From contig JBAMDO010000004.1 in the NCBI GenBank assembly GCA_037074765.1, positions 62,001 to 126,000 of the forward strand: DNA of 64,000 bases. Reading direction: 5' to 3'. The notes beneath the pieces were generated by a model. The model was given only the letters and a program-made list of their open reading frames with translations. It did not search any database and was not told the origin of the DNA. Both the position numbers and the translations under genes were made by a program. The stretch is from Mansonella perstans (Eukaryota > Nematoda > Chromadorea > Rhabditida > Onchocercidae). Shown here one piece after another: positions 1-13,361 of this stretch; within the stretch, counting starts at the first letter, position 1, and each line of letters starts with the position of its first letter.

Positions 1-292
1 AAGATAAATTACTGGTAAGTTACCTGGTAAGATTCAGCAAGACGTAGTAAAAGTAATCGAAATACTCGGTTTGTCTCACATAACGCATCGGCATCACTCA
101 TTACGTACCACTACCATAACAATAATGTGCCTGTTTGTGACTAGTTGCTTGATTCTCTTAAAAACAAAAAAAATCTTCAAAAATTCAAAAGGTAATCAAA
201 GTTACGATATAACTTATTTTTTCTCGATTTCGTCTTTCTGTATTCAGTTTTTGTTCTTTATTTCAAAACTCGCAATACAATAAATATTACTA

Positions 293-772
293 TTAACCTA
301 ACTTTTTTATATTACCAACATGCGCGACATGATAGTTAAAAAGATCTATGCAAAATTTTCCGGAGTAATCATTAAAGCTCTTTCTATAACATTCGGAGAC
401 CAAGCTCCGATATATTGTAAGATATAATGCAAAGATTGAAATGATTTTTGAAATCCAATACTTTTCTACTGAATAAAAATAGCTATAATTAATAAAGAGG
501 AGCCAGTTAAACTGGACAATTGATTGTGTGGTATAAGTGGAAAGGAAAAGAAACGAATTAATACGAACGCAGTGAACAATCCTTTTTTTTTTTTCGCTAC
601 ATATGTTTAGATTATTCAATGCTTGTTTTACTGTATTTGGAAAATTTTTCAAATATGTTCTTTTTTCATAAGTAATATGCTCATCACATTTCTGAGACAA
701 TATTCTATTTTGATACAATAAAAAAACAAAACATCCAATGGAGTAGTTAGGAAACATGTTATTGATCAGCAA
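293..772 (-). CDS. Unidentified 159-codon open frame
   Basis: A single uninterrupted frame of 159 codons starting with ATG at 772. I do not recognise it. At roughly 70% AT, stop codons should appear about every 13 codons, so this length is longer than chance usually gives (rough estimate, not a formal test). The translation is rich in Phe, Tyr, Ile and Cys, with a hydrophobic stretch near residues 80-120, but shows no family motif. It could be an intronless gene, one exon of a larger gene, or chance. No polyadenylation or splice evidence was found to support it. Confidence 0.2.
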   Translation of the reverse strand: MLINNMFPNYSIGCFVFLLYQNRILSQKCDEHITYEKRTYLKNFPNTVKQALNNLNICSEKKKRIVHCVRINSFLFLSTYTTQSIVQFNWLLFINYSYFYSVEKYWISKIISIFALYLTIYRSLVSECYRKSFNDYSGKFCIDLFNYHVAHVGNIKKLG

Positions 773-3593
773 ACAATTAAAATATCATGTGCTCTATCTC
801 ACCCATTCTCACATAACATATCGAAAAAATCTGAAAGGAATAGCAATAGAACTATCAGTATAGCAATATATATTGTCAAGAAAGAAATTTTCGCTATAAG
901 ATCCCCCAAAGAAATCCAGTGTTCCTGTTAAATTATAATAAAACAGATTAATGCAGCAGCAGTTTTTCGATTTTAATTAACTGCAAACAAGGATTTCTTG
1001 TTTCGAAATGGATCGAATTGTTTTTTGTTTCTATCATACTATATATTGGAACGGTCATCTCTTATCCTATGATGTTAAGATCAAGTTTATGGATGCGCAG
1101 GTGACACAAGCGGTATAAATGCATGGACGGATGGCTACAGCTAAATACTGCATATGACAGGTTTTTTCACTTATTCAAGGTATCTATATTCTAGGAAAAC
1201 AATGTGATACCAGATGATAGTCATTGATGGTAATTTGAGAAATGTCTCTATCCAGAATGATAAATATATTCGATAACATAGATATTTAGTTTAATTCAAC
1301 ATTGATTTTAAGATAAATTTTGGTTGATGGAGGAGCCTCACTGGTCACTTATTGAAAGTTTCCAGGTTAACTTAAAATTCGAACTTCAAAAAAAACCTAC
1401 AAAAATACTTCACAAACAGAGATTCTAAGGGCTACAGATTCATGTCTTAAGAAATTTCCATTTTTGTACGATAGAAATTTCTTGCTAGTCACAGGATTCA
1501 AAAAAAAAAATCATTTTTAGCAACGTTTAGATATACCTGAAAAAGTGAGAACTGAAGTATTTAACGGTTATCGTCTAAGAATTCAAAGATAATCTTGGAA
1601 GAGCACGATTTTTGGTTTATCAGTAACATCATCTGATCGCCGAAACACTGTTAGGAATTCCGCATCACATAACGTGCGAGCATGATAAATGAATGTATTA
1701 CTGTACAACAAAATTAGGAAATGAACAATAAATGTTTAATCATGAACAATTTGATGAAACGGTAGTACGGTGCTTAACCAATATGGTTTATGGAAATTAG
1801 TGACAATTAATAAATGTTATCGGTAATAACAACAATAACAATAAGACAGGCGCCAAACAACCCCAATCAATGCCTTAACAATTTAGCTAAGCGGGTGATG
1901 GAGGGAATAAATATCATTGCATGTTTGCAATGATATGCAAAAAAAAACTTACATACCTTGATTAGCATCCATAAATTAGCCTCTCACAACAATTAATTGT
2001 GATGTTGCAAACAGACTATATGTGTCTCTATGTGCGCATGTTTGCATGTTTATGTGTCTGTAAGTATTTGATAACTGACCAAAGATAGTATGATCAAAGA
2101 AGGGTTCGATTGAAGTGCAGAAGTTCAGATGATAGGCTTTCAACCGCTGAACTAGAAGGTTATGGTGGGTGGAGACCTCGGGAATGCCATGGTGAAGGAG
2201 GTGGGCACTCTTTCAACATTTAAAGAGGGATCGTACAATTTAGTAGCGAGGATTGCATTCGGAAAACTTTTCAGATGCCTTCTTTCCAAAGCTTCCAAAT
2301 ACTGCTAAGCTTATTTAGTAAGATATCATCTTCAAATAATTTTAAACATCAGATTGAATTTCGAATTATCTTTAAAAATATTCTTTGTTTAATGTAGAAA
2401 ATAAGTTTTCGAACTGATGAAATTGCAAAGGATAGAGAGATAGAAAGAGAGAAAGGGAGAGGGAGATTAATTGTATTAACGAGTGTCAACGAAATTAATA
2501 TCATCTAAGTTTAGAAAATTTTCCTCGTGATTTATATTTGTTAAATATGTATGACATAAAATACTCTTCGTGCAATTACTAACTCAGAAATTCAACATCT
2601 TGATAAACATGTTTCTGGATAACTTCTGTAGAATTTAATGCAAAATATTTAGGGTGAATTACTCAACAGATATGAATTGCTTACTGAATGACGAATATGA
2701 GATTCGTAACCGCCATTAACAAACTGCAATTTATGCATACGTAACAGGGGGTATCAATTTGTATAAAGAAATAGTGTAGTCCGTTTGTTGCAAGCTATTT
2801 GCGTTCAGACATTTTTAAGCATCTTCCCATATCGAAAGTCAGAAAATAGTCTACACATACGTTTTTGATTTGTATTAAAATTTGAAACGCACATAATATT
2901 CAGATTTTGGTAACTGCACCAATAACACATGGTTACGTAAAACCGAGTCGGTACTAAATCAGAAACATACGGTGCCAAAAAAGTTCCAAAGTTCTGGTAG
3001 TTCAGAAAAGCTATAAAATGTATTATCCTCAAATACTTCAGCCAAAATCAAAAACACACCGGATTTGTCATGCTCCGATGAAGTAGGTGAGTTTCCACAA
3101 AAATTCATGTAAACTTCATCTGCACTGATCACACTGACAAACTAGTTAGAGTAGATTTTATAACTTCATGTTTTGAATGTTATACTATCACCAATGTTTG
3201 ATGAACCCGGCATCTTAGGTTTTTATATATTTAGCCCACAGAGATGCAAACATGTGAACCACATGCAAAACTCACGCTCTTGCTAACATATAACAAAAAA
3301 TAAATTGCAAAAAATATTTCAAACACAAAATAATTTAAAGAAAAAACAATAAGCAGCATAGAGGAAAAACAAATGAACGAATAAAAAACAAAATAACTAT
3401 TCAGACACTATCACAGTAGAAAACAACAAAAACTGATATAATTGGTCCTTCTCGATAATTACAACTATATTTGAAGTATTTAAGAAATGTTGAAATCTTT
3501 AGAAATAACGAAACAGTAAATCCCGTCAACCCAAATAATCACTTATTCACGAGGCAGAATGAAACGAATACATCATTAACTTACATACACTTA

Positions 3594-3599
3594 TTTATT
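3594..3599 (-). promoter_or_regulatory. Polyadenylation signal of HYOU1 gene
   Basis: AATAAA on the minus strand, about 77 bases downstream of the HYOU1 stop codon at 3676-3678. Position and sequence fit a cleavage/polyadenylation signal. Confidence 0.55.
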
Positions 3600-3675
3600 C
3601 GATGAACAAAACAATAACAACGAATGGACAATGCCATAATAATAAGTCAAGAAAATTAAAAACAAGAAGCAAAAA

Positions 3676-6600
3676 CTAAAGCTCGGAACCATGGTGTGTT
3701 TCACTGTCTTTTTGTTCACTGTTTTCAAGTTCCTCGTTTTTTGTTATAGTAGCCACGTCTTCGAAAAGTTGTCCATTTCCCATCTTTTCATCTGATTTCT
3801 CCTCAGAAACTGTGCTTGGTTCCTTTATTGTTTCCGATGTTTCATTGCTTTCAGCAGTTGTTTCCTTAGTTTTTTCTTCCTTCTTAACTTTTGGTTTCAC
3901 AAATTTCATCTTATTCAACAAATATTTTACTTCGCGATCAAGCGACATTAACTGAAATCGAACCATAGCATGAAAATTGAAATTACTTCGAAGATTTGTT
4001 TACGATGAATAACTGCAAAAACCTTCCAGTTTTTGTAGACCTCTCAGCTCTTGGACTGAATCGATCCAGTAAGCAAGTTTTTATCTTAAAATATGCAGTT
4101 TCACATTTATTTAATATTTACCTTTTGTTTCCCCTCACTGACTGGAAGTGCTGGTTGATCAGTTGGTTTTAATTTATTCTGCAACTCCACTTTTGAAGTG
4201 AGCCAGTCCTAGAATTTTCTTTTAACAGGCGATTTAATACAGCCACTGCAATTCAATATCTATTTTGATGCAGCATTTTCCTTAACTTTTCCACTTCTTA
4301 AGTAAAAAAATTTCAAGTACTGATAGTGGTCAATTAAGTTGCATACCCTAGTTTCATTAAGCAATTTCCCCAACATGCTGATTTCAACTTCTGTGAACAC
4401 TTCAGCTTCCGTAAGGTTTTGTGCAAGATGTAAAAACATTTCTGTATGATTAAACATTGAAATCAGTTCAGAAACCACTGAAGGACGTTCCTGCAATAGT
4501 AAAAATATTAGCTAGAAAATGTTCAAAGTGATTTACAATAGCAGAAATCTCTTTTTAAAACCGCAAAACCACCTGTTCCTCCATCATACGAACTTTAACC
4601 GGCCGTAACAATTCATCGATTGCCTTCTTGTTTTGAACAAATTCAGTTGTTGGAGTATTAATGTCAACATCATTATCCAACCAAGCTTTCACTTGTGACA
4701 CTTCTTTTTGCAGTGCAGTACGCTCATCAGCAGTTAAAAACCGCTATAAAAAATTTTGGAAAGTTCAATGAAATTATTATGAAACTTTGAAAGCAGTTAA
4801 TTGAAAAACAATTGAGAAGATCAGTACAGTGAATTCATCCTCCGTAAGTTTATCGCTGAGATCAACAGCTAGGGATTCAAGATCATGATGTGCTTCTTCG
4901 CGAATCGCTTTTTCCTTTTCTCCCCTTTCAAATTCAGCAATTCTGGAACGGAAATTTTGGTTAGAACGTTAAACCAAAAAAGATTTACAAGAGTGCCACA
5001 GCTTCAATTGAGCAAGTCTAAATAGAGACTGATATACCGTTAAAATCACCTGTCCTTTGCAGCAGTAATTTCGCTGTCCGAAATTGGTGGAACATCCAGC
5101 ATGCTTTCCACCAACTTCAGAGAAATTTTGATTTGCTGAGGCTTTTCTAGTTGCTTCGTTTCTGCCGCACTTGCAGCTGTCTGAAATGGAAATCATCGCA
5201 GTTTTTTTTTTTAATACTGTGCGACTTAAATATTTATTTCTAAAAGCGTTCAATTATTCCAAGCTTAGAGCTATTTACAACTGCAACTTCAATTTCAAGT
5301 CACTTTTTTTTCAAATAGAGCCAGTTTATCCTACATTAAAAGCAGTGATTAAATGCAGTTAAAAGACGAAAACTTTCCATTCTTTATTAAATATACCTAA
5401 GAGAAGTAATTAAAGAGCTCTGACCACATGGGATATGAATTTCTTGCTCCTAAGAACAGTCAATAAACTAATGAAAAAGTAAACGTGTAGAAGTATCTTT
5501 AAAAAAATAAACAAATATGATTTTCAGAAAAATAACTATGCAGATATACCCTGTTTGCTTCTGTTTGCTCGCTCGTAACCTGCAAAAAACAATTCCTATA
5601 TTTATGAATATTGAAAAAACCTGTGAAAAATTACTTCAATTTTGTAATCTAACTGCTCATAAATTAATCAAATTTGTGAAAATAACAGCGGACTGACATT
5701 GCCTACTGGCTTCTCGATTTTATTTTCATTTCTCGCAGTATTTACAGTACTATGGCCTTTGTCGTTTACTTCTTCCGATTTCAAACTTTCCTCATTTTTC
5801 AACACTGTTTCATCGATTTTATTGTTTGATGCAAACAATCCAGTAATTTTTCCAGCAAGTGCTGCAAAAAGTGAAATAAAACATATATAAACCAAATGCA
5901 CTGAAGAAAAATTTTATACCGAAGTCGTCAAAATACTCGCTAAAAAAAAAGGGTTTCCAACAGTTTGTATAAAAACCAAATTTTATAAGACTTGCAAAGT
6001 TTCCCTTCTCTATGACTTTTTGAATACTTACAAGCAAGTGTAGACTCTGCTTTTGATGGCTGATCCAGCAACATTTCGGCCCCGTCAACATGCAAGATTC
6101 CTGAGTTATCCAAATCGAAATGCGTTTTTATTCCCTAAAAATGAGTTCGCCATATTTTATTGACTAAATCATTGTGCAGCTATAGAACGTTTCCCCGAAA
6201 AACATAACTACTGAAGTCGAGAAACTTTAGTTGCACAAAAATACCGTAAATGAATGAATATTATATACTGTTTTACTTAAGCACAACTGTTTATTAAAAT
6301 TATGCTATTAGATCAAAGTATATTCGAAATAGGTAAAAAACCTTGAAGATGGTGCCTTCTTTCGCTGTTTCCCTTACATACACATCCGTAACACCACTTA
6401 TTTTAATTTCACTAACATTAAGTGAACCAAATCCTCTAAAATATCCAATAATGTAAAGATACAACCGTTTGTAAGCCAAAGCAAATAATTTAGAAAAATA
6501 ATTTATTTATTTTCTAAATTTTCTAAATTTTTTCTTCTCTTCAAAAAAAAAATTTTTTTTTTGAACACTGACTTAAATAAACAAAAAGATTTGAAGCACT

Positions 6601-9600
6601 TACATGAGCTGATTTGCGTTAAGCTCTTTCATTTCCCCATAGTTTACATTCATTGAAAAATCTTCCGTGAATGAAGTGAAAGACAAAACTTTCTTAGGTG
6701 CAGGTATGAATGATTTCATTGGATATATCGGCCGATGTATTAACCGTGTTGCACCCGTTCCATCTTTGCTGTGGGCACTGGTAAAATCAACCTTAATAAT
6801 TAGAATTAATAAAGCTAAAAAGTCTGATGAAAGTACTAAATTCTGCAACCGTTCATAAACTTTACAACTTATCTGATGTAACCCTAGTTTTATTTAGAAT
6901 GTTAAAAAACCACATAAAAGTTAACGTACCTGTATCGGGAATATCTGCAAATCACGTATATCGAACTTCTTGACTTTGAAACCTTTACTAAGATGCGCTG
7001 CTTGGTAAACTGCACCCATTGCAATTGCTTCATCAGTATTTAAGAACTTCCCCAATTCTTTCCTTCAAACAGACCAATGAAAAATCTCAAGCAGGCCCGG
7101 ATTTTGTAATAAAAAAACAGTAGTAAATAGCATACATTTTTTAATGAGGAAACCTTTACCTTTTGAAGAATTTCTGAACAAATTCTTGGATTAAAGGGAC
7201 GCGACTCCCACCTCCCATCAACACCACTTGATTGACCTGGAAACACAGGACTAGGCACGCAGAAATTACAAAAACAGTACTCAATTAAGATGATTATAAT
7301 GAAAAAAAAAAATAAGAAACAACTTGCACCTTTTCCGGCGACAGGTCAGCCATTTTTAAAGCATCCATAATAGGCTGCACTAATTTTACTTCGAGATCTC
7401 TTATCGTATCTTCCAGCATTGCTCTGCTCACTGACATCGTGAAGTCATGTTCCTCATGGACATTTTCAATCTGCGCGGTGAAATTAACATTTGCCGAAAG
7501 TACCTGAAGTCAAAATGACTGAAAAAATCGATCAGAATTATCTAAACATAAGCACTTCTTCGTAATAGCCCACTGTAATTAGACCAGAAATGACTGTCAG
7601 CAAAACAAACAATTTTGACACGTTCTGCCTCTTGCAACATTTTTGCCATAGAACGTGAGTTTTTCGTTACATCGGTTTTGGTTTTTTTCGTTTTGCGAAA
7701 GTGGTCCACAAAGATATCTCGCAGCCGTTGAGTAATTTCAAATCCACCAATCATGCGGTTATAGCTGTAACATTGCACATTTCAAATTGAAAGAATCGGT
7801 ATTGATATTATCCGTAAGGCTATGAAACATTTGGTCTTCAGTCATATAGGTGTGCAAAAGTTCAGAACAATATTTCCTTAACATTACCCAACGCCCAGTG
7901 TCGTCATTACTGGATTCTTTTCACCTTGTTTCTTTTCTTCCATCAATACATATTCTAACACCGAAGCAGTAACTTTTGTTGCTCCAACGTCATAAATTAA
8001 AAAAATTTGTGCATTTTCAGTGATTTCTTTTCGTCGAAATGCACCATAGCTTAGACCAGCAGCAACATGGTCATTCAGCAACTAAAAGATAGCAAAGCTG
8101 GACAATAACATCCATGTACCATGTAAGATAAAATTTATACGTAGCACCCAAATAAAGGAAGAAAAAACTTGTTGATTTTCAGGAAAATTCTAAACAAAAC
8201 ATTTCTAAAATAAAACCATCTTAAATTTGCTGAAAAAGCAATCAAAAGGATAAATCGTTCAAAATCAAACCACACTTGCAATAAATTTAGTTCCGCGATT
8301 TTAGTTGCTGCAACTAGAGCACGCCGTTCTGCTTGGTTGAAAAACACTGGAACTGTAATAACCACATCCCTGACAGACTGTTTCGCGAATTTCTCAACCA
8401 TTCTCCGACATCGTCTCAAAATCATTGCCACTAGAGATTCAATACTATATGTCTCGCCATCCCTACAATATACAGTTCAACAGAAATCAATTTAGGTCGT
8501 GCATTTTTAGTTATTTTAGAATCAGTGGAAAAAAAGAAATCGGCCTGATACTCATGATTCAAATACGCATCAATCCAACATTACCTCGACGTACGAAGAG
8601 AACGTATTTTTGGTTCTCTGACTTAAGCTTTTCAAGGACAGGGTAGTGTTACTGATAAGAAATATATAAAATTTACACATCGAACTGCACAACATCTCGG
8701 ACACCATCCAGAATGAACTTAAGATGCGGGAATCGTTGTTTGTACAGAGAAACAATTGGATTGTCGGTTTTCTTGCCCAAAAGATCCACCAAATGAGTAA
8801 AAGAATTTTCCGAATATTTAGTTGACTAAAAAGTTTGGCAAGAAAAAAATGTATTCCCATACAAACTATGATATATAACGGAAACTGGGCTTTTAGATGA
8901 AATCAACTCTTGAATATACCACTTAATACAAACGATAAAAACAAAACCTGTTAATCCTGACTGGTAATACCAAATCTTTTACCTGCCAATGGATTAGGAA
9001 AAAAAATTCAAGAACAAATCACTTACGTAGGCCAATGCTGCGTCACCAAACATACGTTCGTTATGCTTAATAATGACTAGGTTTGGTGTTTTTCTACGTG
9101 TTTCTTCATTCAACACCATTTCCATCGGCACACCTGGTTTCACCAATGCCATTTTGATCCACTGTGAACCGAAATCTATGGACATAGCTGCGAGGGATGC
9201 ATCTGTAGAAGCGAGAAATTCGTTGTCATTTTAGAGAACAGCTTGTAATTTAAACAGAATTTCAATTCACAAAAAAAGATACATTATTTTGTCATGGGTG
9301 TGTTGGCTTTGTAAGCTAAACTGATTAATTTCCAACTTTCCGGTTCCGTCAGTAAATTTTATTTCGATTTATGATTTATATTAATTTTGTATACTCAGTA
9401 ATTCTGATGGTACTGGAAATGCAATTCGATGCCGATAATTTTTTTGGTCTTTAGCTAACGAAGTTTGCTAAAACCAAATGAGAACATTACAATTTCATAC
9501 AGATTCCTTCTCGCAATGAAACATACAGTCAATCTTCGAAGATTAACTTGTCAATATAGAAGCCTATTCTTGCGGATGAAATAAACATTTTATTCATAGT

Positions 9601-9718
9601 GCTCAAACAATCATAGCTAACTTTTTTTACGTATAGCACTTTGAAACTAACCTGATATTGAAATAAAGAATATGTTGATAATAGCTGCTAAACAAAAAAG
9701 TATACATTTGTAATCCAT
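3676..9718 (-). CDS. HYOU1: Hypoxia up-regulated protein 1 (Grp170), ER Hsp70-like chaperone
   Basis: Grp170-class Hsp70 of the ER lumen; in the family it acts as a holdase and as nucleotide exchange factor for BiP. Exons in order: 9718-9652, 9202-9027, 8825-8677, 8462-8276, 8081-7888, 7764-7611, 7503-7330, 7236-7160, 7062-6930, 6791-6604, 6435-6342, 6134-6032, 5861-5707, 5579-5550, 5180-5050, 4942-4828, 4743-4573, 4490-4347, 4208-4122, 3951-3676. All junctions are GT-AG and phases agree; 2805 nt, 934 aa (human about 1000). Visible features: signal peptide (1 to about 24); Hsp70 ATP-binding start [13 protein letters not shown] (about 31-43); [15 protein letters not shown] and [10 protein letters not shown], typical of HYOU1; LMGGGSRVP (about 373-381); a beta peptide-binding domain (about 440-560); a charged loop near 580-660; an alpha-helical lid with [15 protein letters not shown]; and an acidic Glu/Ser/Thr-rich tail. 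The protein ends HGSEL, which resembles but does not match the usual K/R/H-D-E-L retrieval signal. The start is chosen because exon 1 encodes a clean signal peptide and joins in phase. Confidence 0.95.
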
Positions 9719-11412
9719 CGTTATTCAACCCAATATGGACAAATATGAAATTATCTAAAAATGACGAATAATCATTTCACATTTTAATTATGTTTTGTTA
9801 TCAATGAAGTGAACATAAACAATACCTCTTATTTCAAAATTGCATTACGTACTGCTCTTCGCAGGAAAGTCTATGACAAATTTAAACAACTCTATATAAG
9901 CGGGTCACAAAATACAACACCCCAGGCTCTAGAAGCTCATCACTTCTGTGATATTCCCTAACTTCAAAGGAAGTCTCAGAACAAATCTGAAATTCAAATC
10001 GGTTTAGATCACAGGACTAATGCATTTACATAGTCACAGCAACCGCGGGTTGTCCACCTCCTAGCTGAATTCATTTTCCGGTGAATCACATCACCCTCTG
10101 ATCACATATAAAATTTGAAAATTCCTCATAAACCCGTCCGTGTTTAGCTTCTGGGAATTCCCGGAAGAAAAATGGTGCAACATTTGTTAGCACAACTGAC
10201 ACTATGCTGACGAGTTATTGACTTTGAATTCGTCATTCTCGCGGCCCGTTAATATCAACCCTTCATCGGTTATTTTCTTTGGAACACGTTAGCTCCCGGG
10301 CCTTTCCGATCACTTATAGCAAACAGGTATTCGGTGCAGCTTTTCACCTCGCTTTCTGCTATCCCTCATTTTCACAACACTCTCTTCAATCATGGTCGGT
10401 ACATTGTAGCAAAATGACACAGGCAGATTTTTAGGTAGTGTATCTCTTTGAGCGGGCCTAACTGCTTGCAAAATTGATGTAGGTGGGAGGTCGGGTCAGA
10501 GGTTATGCTAGGGGAATTAGAGGGAGCTTGAGCGAGAGTTAGTTGGGAACAGTGCTATAATTCAGATGTGATTATGTTGATTATTATATCAGTGATATGA
10601 TTCTGGGTACTAGATTTCCCAATTAACGTTGTAAGATCGTTTTGGGTGCTCCCATTTCTCGGCAATCATCTACTATTCTTAAAAATGATTATTTCTGAGT
10701 GATAATTTCATCAAGCAATGTGCTACTTGTTTTGTTAAAATAAACTTTCCTTTCTACTGCTCTCTATCTAAACAACTTCCAATCCCATAACCAGCGCGAT
10801 ATTCAGCTTTGATATTCAGCTTTAAACTCCATTATTTGCCCGTAAATGGTCAAATCACTAAGTTATGCATATATGGTAAGTAGAGTACTGTTAACATTTC
10901 TCCTCTCTCTATCCCACTAAACTGATATGGATTGTGGCATTAGCAACCTAGGCTAGAACGTGTCACTCGGCTATATATAACGTTATGTTTTTAGCACTTA
11001 GTATGTGGCAGGTGAGGAATATAGTGATCCTAAATTTTTTTAGTTAAATGGTAATGTTCAAAGTAACTAATCTTTATCCTTTGCATAGTTTGAAAGTCAT
11101 ACAGATCTATCTCTATTTTTATTTATTTACCCAAATCCATTTTTCTAACTTTTGCTGTTTTTGCTAAGTACTAAAAATTTAACGTTATCTCTGTTAGGTG
11201 ACCTGATATCTTGGAATGGTACTGTATGTTGATTCATCACTTAATTACATTGATGTTTGGCCTTTCATGCATATTCATAATAGATTTTCTTCAGCATTAT
11301 TCATTTCTGCTTTCCTTGCTTATCCGTTTTTGCTCATAAGTCGTAAACTTCCTATATCCTTTTAAATGAGTAGCAGAATTTAGGTAATTCTCAAGTGTTG
11401 AATTTGTTCAAT
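9719..11412. other. Shared upstream region between HYOU1 and rps-2
   Basis: The 1.7 kb between two divergent genes, so promoters of both should lie here. A TATA-like string sits near 9892-9898 and a 14-bp repeat (gatattcagcttt) at about 10799-10825. I could not identify an ER-stress element of recognised form near HYOU1. No gene was seen. Confidence 0.5.
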
Positions 11413-13166
11413 ATGGCTGAACGTGGAGGTTTTCGAGGTGGATTTGGAAGTGGCGATCGAAATGGTAGGTCGTTTTTTTATTTCTAACTATCCTGATGAA
11501 TTTTTCAACATTTAAATTTTGCATATATTTCATAATGAAACACTGCTTGTTCGATCTAATAAAGTTATTTTGATGAAATCTCCTGTTTGCAGTCTTTCAA
11601 AAGAGTTGGATATGTTGTGGATTAAATTTCTAGATTAAATTTTATGGTTCTCACATCTTTCCTGAGTCAAAATGAAACAATTCAGGTAGAAGTGGTCGTG
11701 GTGGAGGTGGCGAACGAACTCGTGGTCGTGGTCGAGGTCGGGGTGGACGTGGTGGAAGGTTAGTGTCTTATTAGTATCTTATCGGAAGTAATGTGATTCT
11801 GCTGTTCATGTTTGCTTATTTTATTTATGGATTTGTTGGCATTTGCAGCAATAAAATGAGTGGTAAAACAATTGTTTCACTTGTAAATGATATTTGTGCA
11901 GTTTCTTTTTGTGTATAAGATTTCTACTGTATGACAAAGACCACGTAGGAATTTTTTTGCATGCAATCATACTGTTTACCCCTAATTTAATACCCTCATC
12001 ACAGTTCACAGTTTCCTCAGTTGTTGAATCCCTGATATTTCAGAAGTGGAAAGGAAGGTGATAAAGAATGGGTTCCAGTAACGAAGCTGGGACGTTTGGT
12101 TAAAGATCGAAAAATCACTTCACTTGAAGAAATTTACCTGAACTCATTACCCATCAAAGTAAGTGAATCTGCACCAGTGATTGCGCTTTGATGTTTTTTA
12201 TCTTTACATCGTCCAAGAAATCTAAGCCAGTAAATCTTTTCTATTTCGAGCATCTTTTTCAGGAATATGAAATTATTGACTTGCTGCTGTCTAATTTAAA
12301 GGATGAAGTGCTGAAAATAATGCCAGTACAGAAACAAACTCGTGCCGGACAACGTACACGCTTTAAGGTTTGTAAAGACTGTGATTTGTTGCAACTGTGA
12401 AGCAGAGGATTCTAACAGCAACCTATAAAAACCTCAGTTCAGGCTTTCGTTGCTATTGGAGACCACAACGGACACGTAGGCCTGGGAGTGAAGTGTTCAA
12501 AAGAAGTTGCAACAGCTATTCGTGGTGCGATCATCGCTGCAAAGTTATCAGTCATTCCAGTGCGGCGCGGTTATTGGGGCAACAAGATCGGCCAGCCGCA
12601 TACCGTCCCTTGCAAGGTGTTTTTTATTTGCTTTGTGGAGGTTAAATGTTTCAGTGATTGTATCTGTAAAAAAAATGTTTGGACTTTTTATTAAGGTCAC
12701 TGGAAAATGTGGCTCAGTGCTGGTGCGACTTATCCCTGCTCCTAGAGGTACTGGTATTGTATCAGCACCTGTACCAAAAAAACTGCTTCAAATGGCTGGT
12801 GTAGAGGATTGCTATACATCCGCTGTTGGACAAACTGCTACGCTGGGCAATTTCGCAAAAGTATGTTATTTTGATTAAATTAGAATAGTTCATAATGCAT
12901 ATCCGGAAACACCAGAAACTTTAATCGACAGCTAAAATAAGTAGTGCATGTTGAAAAGAGCACTGTAGTGCATGAGCAATAAACTTGTTGATGATGCTTG
13001 AGTTCGGTGTTTTTTCAAGTTCTCTTGAATTCAGGCAACCTATGCAGCGATTCAGCGTACCTATTCATATTTGACACCTGATCTGTGGAAGGAGCAATCT
13101 CTAGAGAAGACTCCGTATCAGCGTTATTGGGAGTTTCTTGCGCAAAGCGCACCTGTTCGAGTTTGA
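11413..13166 (+). CDS. rps-2: 40S ribosomal protein S2 (uS5)
   Basis: Component of the small ribosomal subunit, at the mRNA entry and decoding side. Exons: 11413-11464, 11686-11758, 12044-12158, 12263-12367, 12443-12616, 12696-12860, 13035-13166; 816 nt, 271 aa, the expected length for metazoan S2. All junctions are GT-AG with matching phases. The N-terminus (about 5-43) is an RGG/GR-rich tail typical of animal S2, followed by [13 protein letters not shown], then the S5 domain ([20 protein letters not shown], about 107-126; [20 protein letters not shown]) and the C-terminal half with [12 protein letters not shown] and [17 protein letters not shown]. The terminal VRV precedes TGA. It lies divergent from HYOU1 and tail to tail with POFUT2. 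Highly conserved and unambiguous. Confidence 0.98.
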
Positions 13167-13361
13167 TGAAGACGTTGTCTGTTTTTTATATTGCTTGTTG
13201 AAAAATTGTCATGTATATGTCTTAATACCGTTTTATTCTTCTGGATGCCAATTTGGTAGTGTTTGAGGAATAGATTTTGATAAATTTTTGTTCAACTAAT
13301 TTTGCATATTTTGCGCACACAATTAAAAGTGAAAAATTATAAGTACCTAATTACACGTATA

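Larger units (their letters stand above)
1..3675. other. Intergenic region, AT-rich
   Basis: No recognisable conserved protein or RNA gene was seen on either strand, apart from an unexplained open frame at 293-772 (listed separately). There is a short GA-rich tract at about 2430-2467 and TG-rich stretches near 2015-2070. The right end (3594-3675) is the 3' flank of the minus-strand HYOU1 gene. Confidence 0.6.

Noticed and set aside
5171..6858. Plus-strand open frames opposite HYOU1 exons
   Set aside because: Shadows of the minus-strand gene; they match no family and HYOU1 accounts for the coding signal.
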